The position numbers were made by a program, and so were the translations under genes. Below, one piece after another: positions 40,209-48,658 of a stretch of 64,000 nt of DNA; position 1 is the first letter of the stretch; every line of letters starts with the position of its first letter. Source of the stretch: Saccharothrix sp. NRRL B-16348 (GTDB lineage: Bacteria > Actinomycetota > Actinomycetes > Mycobacteriales > Pseudonocardiaceae); assembly GCF_001280085.1 (NCBI RefSeq), contig NZ_LGED01000200.1, positions 136,679-200,678 on the forward strand, read 5' to 3'. The notes under the pieces are model-generated. The model was given only the letters and a program-made list of their open reading frames with translations, was not told the origin of the DNA and searched no databases.

Positions 40209-43200
40209 GCACGGCACCGGTGGAGGAACCGACCGAGGCCATCGCCCTGATCGGCATGGCGGGTCGTTTCCCCAAGGCGCAGGACGTCGAGGAGTACTGG
40301 GCGAACCTCGTCGCGGGGCGGGACTGCCTGGACGACCTCGACGACGACGAACTGCGCGCGAACGGCGTCCCGGACGCGGTGCTGCGCGCCCCGGGCTACG
40401 TCCGGCGGGTGGCGAGCCTGGCGGGCTACGACCGGTTCGACACCGACTTCTTCGGCTTCGCACCCGGAACCGCCGCCGCGCTCGACCCGCAACAGCGCCT
40501 GTTCCTGGAGGTCTGCTGGCACGCGCTGGAAGACGCCGCGCACATGCCGGAGAACTTCGACGGGGCGACCGGCGTGTTCGCCGCCGGGGCGTTCCCCGGT
40601 TACCTGATGCACAACCTGATGTCGCACCACGATTCCCGTCGCCTGCTGAGCGCCGGAACGTCGACCGAGCTGGTCGAGGCGCTCTCGATGGCGGACGCCA
40701 ACTTCTTCGCCACCCGGATCACGCACACGCTCGACCTCCGCGGTCCTGCGCTCACCGTGCAGACGGCCTGTTCGAGCTCTCTCGTCGCCGTCCACCTCGC
40801 CTGCCAGAGCCTGCTGTCCGGGGAATGCGACCTGGCCCTCGCCGGCGGGATGACCGTGAAGGTGCCGCACCGGGTCGGCTACGTCTACGACGTCGACTCG
40901 ATGATGTCCGCCGACGGGCGGTGCCGCCCGTTCGACGCCAGGGCGAACGGGACGGTCTTCGGCAGCGGAGGCGGCGCGGTCGTGCTCAAGCGTCTCTCGG
41001 ACGCGGTGGCCGACCGGGACAACATCCGCGCGGTCATCCGCGGCAGCGCGATCAACAACGACGGTGCGCTGAAGATGGGCTACTCCGCGCCGAGCGTTCG
41101 GATGCAGTCGGCGGTGATCGCCGAAGCCCTCCAGGTCGCAGGCGTCCGACCGGCGGATGTCGGCTACATCGAGGCACACGGCACCGGGACCGCTCTTGGC
41201 GACCCGGTGGAGATGGCCGCCCTGCGATCGGCGTTCGAAGGCGACGGCGACCCGACGCGGGTGTGCCCGGTGGGCTCGGTGAAGGGCAACATCGGCCACC
41301 TCGAAGCGGCCTCCGGCGTCGCGGGTCTGATCAAGGTCGTGTCCGCGCTCGAACACCGCTGGATCCCAGGCACCGCGCATTTCCAGGAGCCGAACCCGGA
41401 ACTGCGCATCGAGGAGTCGGCCTTCCTCGTCGCCGGGGAAGGGCGTGACTGGGAGCCGGTGAACGGGACGAGGATCGCCGGCATCACGTCCCTCGGGATG
41501 GGCGGCACGAACGCGCACATCGTGGTCGAACAAGCGCCCGATCGACCACGGCGCGGTTCCGCCAGCGGTCCGAGCACGTTGGTGGTCAGCGCCCGGACGC
41601 AGCAGGCACTGCTCGACGCCCAGGACGCCTTGGCCGACTGGCTCCGCCGATCACCCGAACTGGATCTGGCCGATGTCGAGCACACCCTCGACATCGGAAG
41701 GCTGCGATTCGGCTTCCGCCGGGCCGTCGTGGCGCAGAGCAGGCAGGAAGCCGCTGACCTGCTCGAAGTAGAGGTCGACGCGCGCGACTCCGAGGCACGC
41801 CCGACCTCGGTCGTGCTCGTGTTCCCCGACGAGGCGTCCGACGTCAACCCGGCCGTCACCGCGCTGAGCGCACACGACCCGGCGTTCGAGACCGCCTTCG
41901 AGGACTGCGTCGCCCTGTTCACGACCCGCTCCGGTGGCGCCGGCTCTCACTCCGCCACCGTGTTCGCCGCCCAGTACGCCCTCGCCCACGCGCTGCAGGA
42001 GCGCGGTGTGCGCCCTGTGGCGGTTGTCGGCGCAGGCGTAGGGGAGTACGTGGCGGCTGTGGTGGCGGGGGCGCTGTCGCTCGCCGACGCCGTGGCGCTG
42101 GTGTCGGGCGAGGCCGTCGAGGCCAAGGGTGCTCCGGCGCTGATCGACCTGCACCTCGCATCACTCCCGTCGGTGCAGGCTGATCAGGTCGTGCCCGACT
42201 GGGCAGCCCTGGGAACGTCCTCCACCTCGTGGAACGCGCTTCTCGATGGCGCAGTGGCGGATGGCTCGATCCCTCTGGTGCTCGGTGCCGCTGAAGAGCC
42301 GTTCACCCAAGAACAGTTGCAGATCAGCACGGTTGAGGACTGCGTCGTCTCGTTCCAGTGGGCACTCGCCCGGCTGTGGGAGCTCGGCGGCGAGATCGAC
42401 CCGGTGTCGGCTCACCCCGACGCAGCCCGCGTGCCGCTGCCGCAGTACCCGTTCCAACGAGGCCGACACTGGGTGGAGCCGCGCTCCGGCATGCCGGCGG
42501 CCACCCCGGAATCGGAGCCTCGGACGTCCGTGCCGGCCGATCCGCGCGAGGCGCTCACCCTGCTCTGGCGGGAGACCCTCGGGGTCGACGAAGTCGCCCC
42601 GGGCGACAGCTTCTTCAAGCTGGGCGGTGACTCGGTGATGGCGACCCGGCTGACCTCTCGTGCCCGCGCGCTCGGCATCGACATCCGGCCCAAGGACCTG
42701 TTCGACTACCCGACTTTCGATGCGCTGGCCACGCATCTGACGCCGAAGGTGAAGGCGGTGGCCGTCCCCGTCGAGCGTCCCCGGGACCGCGGCGGGGTGC
42801 CACTCACACCCACCCAGCTGTGGTTGCTCTCGGCCCCGCAAGCCGAGCGGCTGACGGTGCCGCTCGTCCACCAGCTCGGCACCGACGTCGACCAAGGTCT
42901 TGTCGAACGCGCATTGGACGCCGTCCTGCACCGGCACGGGGCGATGGAGCTGGTGGCGCGTTCCCGCCACGGGATCTGGCAACAACACCACGCGACCCAC
43001 CCCAAGGTCGATCTCCTGACCGTGCAACAGGAAGTCGACGGGCCTCCTGACATCGCGGCGTTGAGAGAGGACATGTCCAGCGGACCGGAGATCCTCCCGA
43101 TCCGCGCCGCGCTCGTCGGAACCCGCGCCGGCCGCTATCTGACGATCCTGCTGCACCGCGCCTTCGTCGATCGGGCCTCCGTCCGCGTCCTCGCCGACGA

Positions 43201-44056
43201 ACTCGCCACCGCCACCGCCCACTTGCTCGCCGGCCGTGAGGTGACCCTGCCCGAGCCCGGTTCGGAGTGGAGCGACTTCGCGTGGGACAACGTCGACCTG
43301 GTCGGGGACCAGAGCGTGCACGACGAACTCGATCACTGGATCGGCATCCTCGACCGTCATGGCGACGGGCCGGATCCGCTGATCGAGCGGCGCCTCGACG
43401 GGCTTGCGCCCGTGTCGCTGAGCCATGCCGTGTCGAACGAGGTTCACCAGGGACTCCTCGCGTTGCGCCGTCGCGAGCACGTGAGGTGGGAAGAGGTCGT
43501 GATCGCCGCAGCGGCGGCGGCTTGGCGGGGTGTGGCAGGACGTGACCAACTCGTCGTGGACGTGCTCACCATCGGCAGGCCGGCGGGGCGAGCGGGAACG
43601 GGGTTCGCGGACGCGGTCGGTCAGTTCTCGTCGGTCTACCCGGTAGCGGTCCCAGGAGCGGAGAAACCGGAGGACACCGTCCGAGCCGCGCGCGAGGCGT
43701 GGCGATCAGTCCCGCGATACGGGCAGGGCTACGGCGTGCTGCGGCATCTGCACGCCCCGACCGCGCAGGTGCTGTCGAGCCGTCCTCCGCGCGCTGTGCT
43801 GTTCGCCCCGGTTGGGCCGATCCCGAAGGCGCTCGACTCGGCGAAACAGGCGCTGAGGAGGGTGCGCCCGGACGCGGTGGACGGCTGGTCCGAGCCGCTC
43901 GGTCACCACCCTGTCGAACTGCGCTGCCACGTCTCGAACGGAGTGCTGACCCTCCAGTGGTGGTACGACCCCGGACGGTGTGACCCGGACGTGGTCCACG
44001 ACTGGAGCAGTCGAACGATGTCCGTGCTCGACGTTCTCGCGGGGGCCGTCCAGTGA
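40205..44056 (+). CDS. PKS subunit KS-AT(inactive)-ACP with a degenerate condensation domain
   Basis: The 1283-aa protein starts with a complete KS (about 10-430; Cys in QTACSSSLVAVHLA near 188, His in EAHGTGTALGDP and KGNIGHLEAASG). The following AT-like region is reduced, and where the catalytic GHSxGE should be it reads GAGVGE near 608, so the nucleophile Ser is Gly and it cannot load extender units. An ACP follows (Ser in LGGDSVMAT near 805). The C-terminal 400 residues (about 865-1283) resemble an NRPS condensation or Pap acyltransferase domain (LTPTQLWLLSAPQ), but its HHxxxD motif reads HRAFVD, with the catalytic second His replaced by Arg. The AT must be supplied in trans, perhaps by the upstream subunit. 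Overlaps ATGA and GTGA with its neighbours. Confidence 0.9.
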   Translation: MSTAPVEEPTEAIALIGMAGRFPKAQDVEEYWANLVAGRDCLDDLDDDELRANGVPDAVLRAPGYVRRVASLAGYDRFDTDFFGFAPGTAAALDPQQRLFLEVCWHALEDAAHMPENFDGATGVFAAGAFPGYLMHNLMSHHDSRRLLSAGTSTELVEALSMADANFFATRITHTLDLRGPALTVQTACSSSLVAVHLACQSLLSGECDLALAGGMTVKVPHRVGYVYDVDSMMSADGRCRPFDARANGTVFGSGGGAVVLKRLSDAVADRDNIRAVIRGSAINNDGALKMGYSAPSVRMQSAVIAEALQVAGVRPADVGYIEAHGTGTALGDPVEMAALRSAFEGDGDPTRVCPVGSVKGNIGHLEAASGVAGLIKVVSALEHRWIPGTAHFQEPNPELRIEESAFLVAGEGRDWEPVNGTRIAGITSLGMGGTNAHIVVEQAPDRPRRGSASGPSTLVVSARTQQALLDAQDALADWLRRSPELDLADVEHTLDIGRLRFGFRRAVVAQSRQEAADLLEVEVDARDSEARPTSVVLVFPDEASDVNPAVTALSAHDPAFETAFEDCVALFTTRSGGAGSHSATVFAAQYALAHALQERGVRPVAVVGAGVGEYVAAVVAGALSLADAVALVSGEAVEAKGAPALIDLHLASLPSVQADQVVPDWAALGTSSTSWNALLDGAVADGSIPLVLGAAEEPFTQEQLQISTVEDCVVSFQWALARLWELGGEIDPVSAHPDAARVPLPQYPFQRGRHWVEPRSGMPAATPESEPRTSVPADPREALTLLWRETLGVDEVAPGDSFFKLGGDSVMATRLTSRARALGIDIRPKDLFDYPTFDALATHLTPKVKAVAVPVERPRDRGGVPLTPTQLWLLSAPQAERLTVPLVHQLGTDVDQGLVERALDAVLHRHGAMELVARSRHGIWQQHHATHPKVDLLTVQQEVDGPPDIAALREDMSSGPEILPIRAALVGTRAGRYLTILLHRAFVDRASVRVLADELATATAHLLAGREVTLPEPGSEWSDFAWDNVDLVGDQSVHDELDHWIGILDRHGDGPDPLIERRLDGLAPVSLSHAVSNEVHQGLLALRRREHVRWEEVVIAAAAAAWRGVAGRDQLVVDVLTIGRPAGRAGTGFADAVGQFSSVYPVAVPGAEKPEDTVRAAREAWRSVPRYGQGYGVLRHLHAPTAQVLSSRPPRAVLFAPVGPIPKALDSAKQALRRVRPDAVDGWSEPLGHHPVELRCHVSNGVLTLQWWYDPGRCDPDVVHDWSSRTMSVLDVLAGAVQ

Positions 44057-44703
44057 CGACATCTTCCTTGCCCAACGAGCACTTGCACACCCGCTACGCC
44101 AACGCGCTGGCACGCTACTTCGACGCCATCAACGCACCCATCGAGCGGAGATGGCGGCGGGAACGGCGACGGGAGTTGCTGGCCGGGCTCGGCGGTGACG
44201 TCCTGGAGATCGGTGCGGGGACCGGCACCAACCTGGAGCACTACACAGCAGCCGACCGGCTCACCCTGGTCGAGCCGGCGCGAGCGATGCGGGAGAGGTT
44301 GGAGGGCGCCGTCGCCGCGGCGGGCCGCCCGGCCGACGTCGTCGACGCGATGGCCGAAGACCTGCCGTTCGCCGACGGCAGTTTCGACGTGGTCGTGTGC
44401 TTCCTCGTGCTGTGCAGCGTCCGTGACTTGGCCACCGCGCTCGGCGAGGCGCGGCGGGTCCTGCGCCCAGGAGGGACGTTCGTCTTCCTCGAACACGTCC
44501 GAGCGGAAGGAAGGCTCGGACGTGCACAAGATCTCGTGGACCCGGTGTGGCGACGGATCGGCGTCGGCTGCAGGCCCAACCGCCGCACGCTCGACGCGAT
44601 CCGTGAAGCGGGCTTCGTCGTGGAGTCTCCGCAGGTGATCAGGCCACCGGCCCAGATCCCGTTGGAGACGCCGGTGGCGTCCGGTCGCGCCCGCCGCGGT
44701 TGA
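44053..44703 (+). CDS. Class I SAM-dependent methyltransferase (second paralogue)
   Basis: The 216-aa protein shows motif I 'VLEIGAGTGTNLEHY', 'LTLVEPARAMRERL', 'EDLPFADGSFDVVVCFLVLCS' and 'VLRPGGTFVFLEHVRAEGRL', then 'GCRPNRRTLDAIREAGFVVE'. This is the same order and wording as the methyltransferase at 31455, and the two bracket the PKS genes. GTG 44053 overlaps the PKS stop (GTGA), so it is the last gene of the polycistron that begins at 28591. It probably methylates a hydroxyl, amine or carboxyl of the product, but its target is unknown. Confidence 0.88.
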   Translation: MTTSSLPNEHLHTRYANALARYFDAINAPIERRWRRERRRELLAGLGGDVLEIGAGTGTNLEHYTAADRLTLVEPARAMRERLEGAVAAAGRPADVVDAMAEDLPFADGSFDVVVCFLVLCSVRDLATALGEARRVLRPGGTFVFLEHVRAEGRLGRAQDLVDPVWRRIGVGCRPNRRTLDAIREAGFVVESPQVIRPPAQIPLETPVASGRARRG

Positions 44704-44717
44704 CCGGCTCGCACGAG

Positions 44718-44746
44718 TTGACGCCGGACTGCCGCGGCAGCAGAAT
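44718..44746 (+). promoter_or_regulatory. Possible sigma70-type promoter of the exporter gene
   Basis: TTGACG (44718-44723) and AGAAT with downstream A/T (44742-44746) are separated by 18 bp, a reasonable vegetative promoter. The TetR-type dyad at 44748 begins directly behind the -10, which is where a repressor would act. No other promoter-like sequence is visible in the 91-bp gap. Confidence 0.4.
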
Positions 44747-44747
44747 A

Positions 44748-44776
44748 AAACGAGCGTTTGAAACCAACGATTGATT
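44748..44776. promoter_or_regulatory. AAAC-N4-GTTT operator pair in front of the MmpL-type exporter
   Basis: AAACGAGCGTTT (44748-44759) is a perfect dyad. A degenerate copy CAACGATTGATT follows with a 17-bp offset (44765-44776). The same pair, with the same 17-bp offset, precedes the TetR gene at 49309, which marks that TetR as the likely repressor of the exporter. The dyad overlaps the open reading frame's earliest TTG (44771), supporting ATG 44795 as the start. Confidence 0.7.
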
Positions 44777-44794
44777 GAGGCAGGTCGCGCTGCG

Positions 44795-47026
44795 ATGAGC
44801 ACCACTAGGCACGTCGCCCCCCGCGCCTCGGAGGCGCCGCCCCCGCGTGGGCCGCTCGCTGGTCTCGCCCGAGTCGCGTACCGGCGGCGTTGGGTCGTGA
44901 TCGGGCTCGCGGCACTGTTCGTCGTCGCCGCGGGACTGTTCGGCGCCACGGTCACGGACAAGCTGTCGGCGGGTGGCTACACGCCCGAATCGGCCCAGTC
45001 CACCCAGGCCGAGCGGTTCCTCGCCGACAACTTCCAGGCAGGCGCGCCCGACCTGGTGCTGTTGGTGCGGACCCCGGACTCGGTGGACGACCCCGACTCC
45101 TCGGCGGCCGCGGGCCGCCTGGAGGACCGGTTGACCGCGATGAACGGCGTGAGCAGCGTCCAGTCCTACTGGAACACCGGTGCACCGTCGCTTCGTTCGG
45201 AGGACGGTCGGTCGGCGCTCATCACGGCGGTGTTCGAAGGTGATGAAGGGGACGCGACCCGGCTGGCCAAGGACATCCTGCCCACCGTCACCGGTCAGCA
45301 GGACGGGCTGGAAGTGCAGGCCACCGGCCGCGCCGCGGTCAACATCGAGGACGTGGAGCAGGCCAACGAGGACTTGGCGCGCGCCGAGGTCATCGGCGGA
45401 CCGATCACTGTGCTGATCCTGCTGCTCACGTTCGGGTCGTTGGTCGCGGTCGGGATGCCGCTGGTCATCGCGGCCGTGTCGGTGGTCGGGACGCTGGCCC
45501 TGCTCACCGCTCTGACGTCGGTGCTCGACGTCTCGGTGTTCGCGTTCAACCTGACGACCGCCCTCGGCTTCGGTCTGGCCGTCGACTACGCCCTGTTCAT
45601 CGTCATGCGGTACCGCGAGGAGTTGGCGAAGGGGGCGGAAGTCGAGGACGCGTTGGTGACGACGCTGCGCACGGTCGGCAAGGCCGTGCTGTTCTCGGCC
45701 GTCACGGTGCTGCTGGCCCTGTCCGCCCTCTTCGTCTTCCCGGTCGACTTCCTGCGCTCGTTGGCCGCGACAGTCATGGGCGTCGTCGTCCTGGCCGCTC
45801 TCGCAGCAGTAGTCGTGCTCCCGGCGGTGTTGGCAGTCGTGGGCCGGCGGATCGACCGGTTCAACCCGTTGCGCAAGTTCACCGAGCGCAGGCAGGCGCG
45901 AGCCGCGGGCAAGCCCGGTGTGTGGCACCGCATCGCGACGACGGTGATGAAGCGTCCGATCCTCATCGGTGGCGTGACGGCCTTGCTGCTCCTGCTGCTC
46001 GCGCTGCCTTTCGCCCACGCCCGCTTCGGCCTGTTCGACGAGCGGATCCTGCCTGCGGACTCGCCGCCCTACGCCGCAGCGGAGCGGATCCGCGCCGACT
46101 TCGACGGCGCGGAGATCAGTCCGATCACGGTCGCTCTCCCCGGGACCGGCGCCGACGGCGTCGAGGGCTACGCCACGGAGATCTCCAGGCTGCCGAACGT
46201 CGCGCGCGTCGACACGGTCTCGGGCAGTTACACCGATGGCACTCAGGTCGCGCCGCCCCTGGAAGCGTCCGCGGCGTTCAGCAAACCGGCGGGCACGTGG
46301 TTGTCCGTGGTCAGCGACGTGGATCCGAACTCGGCGGAGAGCAAGGACCTGGTCGCGGCCATCCGCTCGGCACCCGCGCCGAGCGAGGCCCTGGTCGGCG
46401 GTCAGGCCGCCGTGCTGGTGGACACCAACGACGCGCTGGTCTCCCGCCTGCCGCTGGCCGGGCTGATCATCCTCGTGAGCACGTTCCTGCTGCTGTTCCT
46501 CTTCACGGGCAGCCTGCTCATCCCGCTGAAGGCGATCGTGCTGAACCTGTTCAGCCTCACCGCCACCTTCGGTGCGATGGTCTACATCTTCCAGGACGGC
46601 AACCTGAAGTGGCTGGTCGGCGAGTTCACCGCGACCGGATACCTCGACATGACCGCCACCCTGCTGCTGTTCTGCCTGGCGTTCGGCCTGTCCATGGACT
46701 ACGAGGTCTTCCTGTTGTCGCGCATCAAGGAGGAGTACGACCTCTCCGGCGACAACACGCACGCCGTCGTGGCCGGTCTGGAGAACACAGGCAGGCTGTT
46801 CACCGCCGCGGCGCTGGTGTTCGCCAGCGTCATGGTGGCCCTGGCGACATCAGGGGTCAGCCTCGTCAAGCTGGCCGGTGTCGGCATGGCTCTCGCTGTC
46901 CTCATGGACGCCACGCTGATCCGGGGCGTGCTCGTCCCCGCCTTCATGCGACTGCTCGGCCGGGCGAACTGGTGGGCGCCCGCGCCCTTGCGCCGCCTGC
47001 ACGAGCGGATCGGGATGCGGGGCTAG
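44795..47026 (+). CDS. MmpL/RND-family lipid exporter
   Basis: The 743-aa membrane protein has about 11-12 transmembrane helices and two large periplasmic loops, the RND/MmpL plan. The Asp-Tyr pairs that carry protons in MmpL3 are both visible: GLAVDYALFIVMRYREE (TM4) and GLSMDYEVFLLSRIKEE (TM10). It should export lipidic product across the cytoplasmic membrane with the proton gradient. MmpL genes commonly end PKS/FAAL clusters in mycobacteria, so its place after the PKS operon fits product export. ATG 44795 follows GAGGCAGG; an open extension to TTG 44771 runs over an operator. Regulation by the TetR at 49309 is predicted. Confidence 0.92.
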   Translation: MSTTRHVAPRASEAPPPRGPLAGLARVAYRRRWVVIGLAALFVVAAGLFGATVTDKLSAGGYTPESAQSTQAERFLADNFQAGAPDLVLLVRTPDSVDDPDSSAAAGRLEDRLTAMNGVSSVQSYWNTGAPSLRSEDGRSALITAVFEGDEGDATRLAKDILPTVTGQQDGLEVQATGRAAVNIEDVEQANEDLARAEVIGGPITVLILLLTFGSLVAVGMPLVIAAVSVVGTLALLTALTSVLDVSVFAFNLTTALGFGLAVDYALFIVMRYREELAKGAEVEDALVTTLRTVGKAVLFSAVTVLLALSALFVFPVDFLRSLAATVMGVVVLAALAAVVVLPAVLAVVGRRIDRFNPLRKFTERRQARAAGKPGVWHRIATTVMKRPILIGGVTALLLLLLALPFAHARFGLFDERILPADSPPYAAAERIRADFDGAEISPITVALPGTGADGVEGYATEISRLPNVARVDTVSGSYTDGTQVAPPLEASAAFSKPAGTWLSVVSDVDPNSAESKDLVAAIRSAPAPSEALVGGQAAVLVDTNDALVSRLPLAGLIILVSTFLLLFLFTGSLLIPLKAIVLNLFSLTATFGAMVYIFQDGNLKWLVGEFTATGYLDMTATLLLFCLAFGLSMDYEVFLLSRIKEEYDLSGDNTHAVVAGLENTGRLFTAAALVFASVMVALATSGVSLVKLAGVGMALAVLMDATLIRGVLVPAFMRLLGRANWWAPAPLRRLHERIGMRG

Positions 47027-47049
47027 TGGTAGGTGCCGGCCTCGCCCGG

Positions 47050-47334
47050 TCAGGAGCGCACGAGCCGGGCGATGGCCGCACTCGCCTCGGCCACCTTGAG
47101 GTCGGCGGTAGCACCGCCTTCCGTGATGGCGTCGGACACGCAGTGCCGCAGGTGCTCGTCGAGCAACTTGATCGATACGGCCTGCAGTGCCCGCGTCGCT
47201 GCCGCCACCTGGGTCAGGATGTCAATGCAGTATTGATCTTCGTCGACCATTCTGCCCAGGCCCCGGACTTGACCTTCAACCTGCCGCAACCGCCGGACGA
47301 GGTCGGTTTTCGAGTCGATGTAACCGGGCATCAT
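47050..47334 (-). CDS. csoR: CsoR-type copper-sensing repressor
   Basis: The 94-aa all-helical protein has the CsoR ligand set: Cys in DQYCIDILTQ near residue 36, and His/Cys in DEHLRHCVSDA (His 61, Cys 65), which bind Cu(I). 'RLRQVEGQVRGLGRMV' is the family DNA-contact helix. The length is that of CsoR (about 90-110). ATG 47334 (or the ATG 3 nt later) lies just after GAGGAGCGG. A CsoR-type box lies 26-40 bp upstream. It is wedged between the exporter and the FAD monooxygenase, an unusual place for it, and its probable targets are the TACCCC...GGGTA boxes elsewhere in the window. Confidence 0.92.
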   Translation of the reverse strand: MMPGYIDSKTDLVRRLRQVEGQVRGLGRMVDEDQYCIDILTQVAAATRALQAVSIKLLDEHLRHCVSDAITEGGATADLKVAEASAAIARLVRS

Positions 47335-47359
47335 CCGCTCCTCGCGATCGCTTGCCGCA

Positions 47360-47374
47360 TACCCCGCCAGGGTA
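47360..47374. promoter_or_regulatory. TACCC-N5-GGGTA box in the CsoR promoter
   Basis: TACCCCGCCAGGGTA has perfect 5-bp arms. It lies 26 bp upstream of the csoR start, where autoregulation would act. Confidence 0.6.
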
Positions 47375-47472
47375 GGGGATGGTCAGTGCGGAAATCATCT
47401 CGTATCGCCAGTTGGGAATGAATCGGCAAATCGTTCCAGCATGGTGAATCGGTAACGGATCGGGAAGGTGAC

Positions 47473-48648
47473 ATGTCGGCGCACTCGGCGGTGGTGGTCG
47501 GAGGCGGTATAGCGGGTCTCGCCGTGGCGGGCGCACTCCTGCGTGACCGTTGGCAGGTCACGGTCTTGGAGCGCGCCGACGAGTTCGCGCCTGTCGGCGC
47601 AGGCCTCACCCTGGCGCCGAACGCGGTCCGGGCGCTGGACTGGCTAGGTCTGGGGTCCGACCTCCGGGAGCGGGCCGTCGCCCAAGGCGCCGTCGGCGTC
47701 CGACTCGCCGACGGGTCCTGGCTCCACCGGGGCCGCGTCGAGGACCTCGAAGCCGCGTTCGGTTCGCCCGGCTACGCGCTGCACCGAGCTGATCTGCACG
47801 CGATGCTGCTCGACGCGGCGCGCGACGCAGACCTGCGCACCGGTCACCGGGTCACCGCGCTGACGACCGACGCGGCCACAGCCACGGTGACCTTCGAAGC
47901 CGGGTCCGCAGGTGGACACCTCCAGGCTGACCTGGTCGTAGTCGCCGACGGTGTGCACAGCACCGGGCGGTCGGCGCTGTTCCCCGCACATCCGGGACCG
48001 AGCTACGCGGGCTACGTCACCTGGCGCGGCGTGGTGTTGGAGGGAGCCGGCGATCTGGCACCCGATCAATCGGCTGTGACCGAGACGTGGGGCACCGGCG
48101 AGCGTTTCGGCGTCGTGCCGCTCGCCGACGGTCGCGTCTACTGGTTCGCCACCGCATCCGTGCCGGAGCGGTCCCACGGAGACGACGACCTCCAGGATCT
48201 GAGGGCGCGTTTTGGCCGCTGGCACGCGCCGATCCCTGGCCTGTTGGCCGCCACGCCCGCCGATGCGCTCCTGCGTCACGACATCTGCTACCTGCGGGCA
48301 CCGTTGCCGCGTTACGTCTCCGGCCGGGCCGTGTTGGTGGGCGACGCGGCCCACGCCATCACCCCCGACCTCGGGCAAGGGGCTTGCCTGGCACTGGAGG
48401 ACGCGGTGGTGCTGTCGGACCGGCTTCGCCACACCGCCGATGTGCCGACGGCCTTGAACGCCTACGACGCGGCGCGCCGTCCCAGGACACAGCGACTCGT
48501 CCGGACGTCGGCTGTGGTCGGCAGGCTGGCCCAGTGGCGCAACCCGGTGGCCGTCGCCGCGCGGAACGCGCTGGTCAGGGCCATTCCCGACACCGTGTTC
48601 CTGCGCCTCACCTCCGATACCTTCTCGTGGCGACCGCCCGGCCGCTGA
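47473..48648 (+). CDS. FAD-dependent aromatic monooxygenase (salicylate hydroxylase-like group)
   Basis: The 391-aa group A flavoprotein monooxygenase has the FAD dinucleotide motif GGGIAGLAVAGALL at the N-terminus, the DG motif 'VVVADGVHSTGR' and the FAD/NADH motif 'LVGDAAHAITPDLGQGACLALEDA'. Family members hydroxylate phenolic rings such as salicylate, or inactivate drugs (TetX). With salicylate as the cluster precursor, either ring hydroxylation of the product or salicylate turnover is plausible; I cannot choose from sequence. ATG 47473 follows AAGGTGA. Its stop is 10 bp from the stop of the convergent TetR gene. Whether it belongs to the biosynthetic cluster is uncertain. Confidence 0.88.
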   Translation: MSAHSAVVVGGGIAGLAVAGALLRDRWQVTVLERADEFAPVGAGLTLAPNAVRALDWLGLGSDLRERAVAQGAVGVRLADGSWLHRGRVEDLEAAFGSPGYALHRADLHAMLLDAARDADLRTGHRVTALTTDAATATVTFEAGSAGGHLQADLVVVADGVHSTGRSALFPAHPGPSYAGYVTWRGVVLEGAGDLAPDQSAVTETWGTGERFGVVPLADGRVYWFATASVPERSHGDDDLQDLRARFGRWHAPIPGLLAATPADALLRHDICYLRAPLPRYVSGRAVLVGDAAHAITPDLGQGACLALEDAVVLSDRLRHTADVPTALNAYDAARRPRTQRLVRTSAVVGRLAQWRNPVAVAARNALVRAIPDTVFLRLTSDTFSWRPPGR

Positions 48649-48658
48649 CGCCGCGTCG

